A stretch of DNA of 64,000 nt. It comes from Amycolatopsis azurea DSM 43854 (GTDB lineage Bacteria; Actinomycetota; Actinomycetes; Mycobacteriales; Pseudonocardiaceae). A model generated the notes under the pieces. That model worked only from the letters and a program-made list of their open reading frames with translations, was not told the DNA's origin and ran no database searches. Below, in pieces: positions 63,835-64,000 of this stretch. The stretch's first letter is position 1. Every line of letters begins with the position of its first letter. The stretch is from the NCBI RefSeq assembly GCF_001995215.1, contig NZ_MUXN01000003.1:62001-126000 (forward strand), given 5' to 3'. Position numbers and translations under genes: made by a program.

Positions 63835-64000
63835 TTAGAAAGACAGCCCGGCGAGCCGGCCCCGGATACGCTCGGCGTCGGGGAGGCGGTGCTGGGCGAC
63901 GTAAAGCTCGTAGGTCCGCTTGAAGTACCGCGCCGCTTCGCCGAGCCGGCCGTGGGAGAACTGCGCTTCCGCGAGGTGCTCGGACACTTCCGCGGCGAAG
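63835..64000 (-). CDS. C-terminus of a helical (probably TPR) protein, 5' end outside window
   Basis: Reading the minus strand from the right edge gives 54 residues ending 'RLAGLSF' at TAA 63835-63837. 'VSEHLAEAQFSHGRLGEAAR' and 'YFKRTYELYVAQHRLPDAER' look like helix-turn-helix repeats of the TPR type. It is convergent with the SEFIR-TPR gene with 9 bases between stops. Many DUF397/XRE loci carry TPR regulators; the N-terminal domain here is unseen. Confidence 0.6.
   Translation of the reverse strand, partial: FAAEVSEHLAEAQFSHGRLGEAARYFKRTYELYVAQHRLPDAERIRGRLAGLSF

Overview
This is a high-GC actinobacterial chromosome segment, most likely from Amycolatopsis or another member of the Pseudonocardiaceae. 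The evidence is the very high GC with frequent GTG starts, the density of DUF397 and DUF5753-type regulators, F420-dependent oxidoreductases, and a backbone whose gene order matches the Mycobacterium tuberculosis block Rv3032 to Rv2995c as I remember it. That backbone runs: glucan glycosyltransferase, GH57 enzyme and methyltransferase, etfBA, an OlsB/PlsC-type acyltransferase pair, iscS-mnmA, a MetE-like protein, ligA, an ACT protein, gatCA, gatB, a CFP-6-like protein, ilvBNC, serA and leuB. No database search was possible; family names rest on visible motifs and recall.

Positions 1-10.5 kb hold the 3' end of malate synthase, a tiny secreted peptide, a gene-free stretch full of nested inverted repeats, and the parts of a possible methylated-glucan (MGLP-like) module. 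That module is a GT4/5 transferase, a GH57 branching-type enzyme and a SAM methyltransferase, interrupted by a GH2 glycosidase and by a serine protease with a translationally coupled orphan N-terminal-like domain. Positions 10.5-24 kb carry etfBA, an ornithine-lipid-type acyltransferase pair, an oxidoreductase, an odd LuxR regulator, an MFS exporter, iscS-mnmA (tRNA thiolation), an MBL/GNAT pair, a LURP/scramblase-like protein and a MetE-like protein.

Positions 24-38.5 kb carry ligA, gatC-gatA and gatB. A two-gene ATPase plus TOPRIM-like module sits between gatA and gatB. A sugar-catabolic-looking operon follows (Gfo/Idh oxidoreductase, DUF6807, cupin) under a promoter overlapped by two perfect palindromes. 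Positions 38.5-47 kb run from a hydroxyacid dehydrogenase and a DUF72 protein through ilvD to ilvBNC, which has a canonical attenuator: an apparently leaderless 15-codon leader peptide with Leu-Val-Leu codons followed by a terminator. Positions 47-57 kb hold small accessory genes, an operon of two LLM oxidoreductases plus an ankyrin protein facing a TetR gene with paired operators, serA and a large secreted subtilase.

Positions 57-64 kb contain leuB and then cimA (citramalate synthase), which is preceded by an attenuator whose leader peptide carries three consecutive Ile codons. The right edge is an accessory locus: DUF397 protein, XRE-DUF5753 regulator with a palindromic promoter, a SEFIR-TPR protein, and the 3' end of a convergent helical-repeat gene.

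Functionally the window is rich in branched-chain amino acid genes (ilvD, ilvBNC, leuB, cimA), two of them with ribosome-mediated attenuators. The strongest candidates for undescribed systems are the ATPase/TOPRIM-like pair inside the gat region and the DUF397-XRE-SEFIR-TPR locus. Several families of dispersed intergenic palindromes recur between genes and seem to double as terminators.
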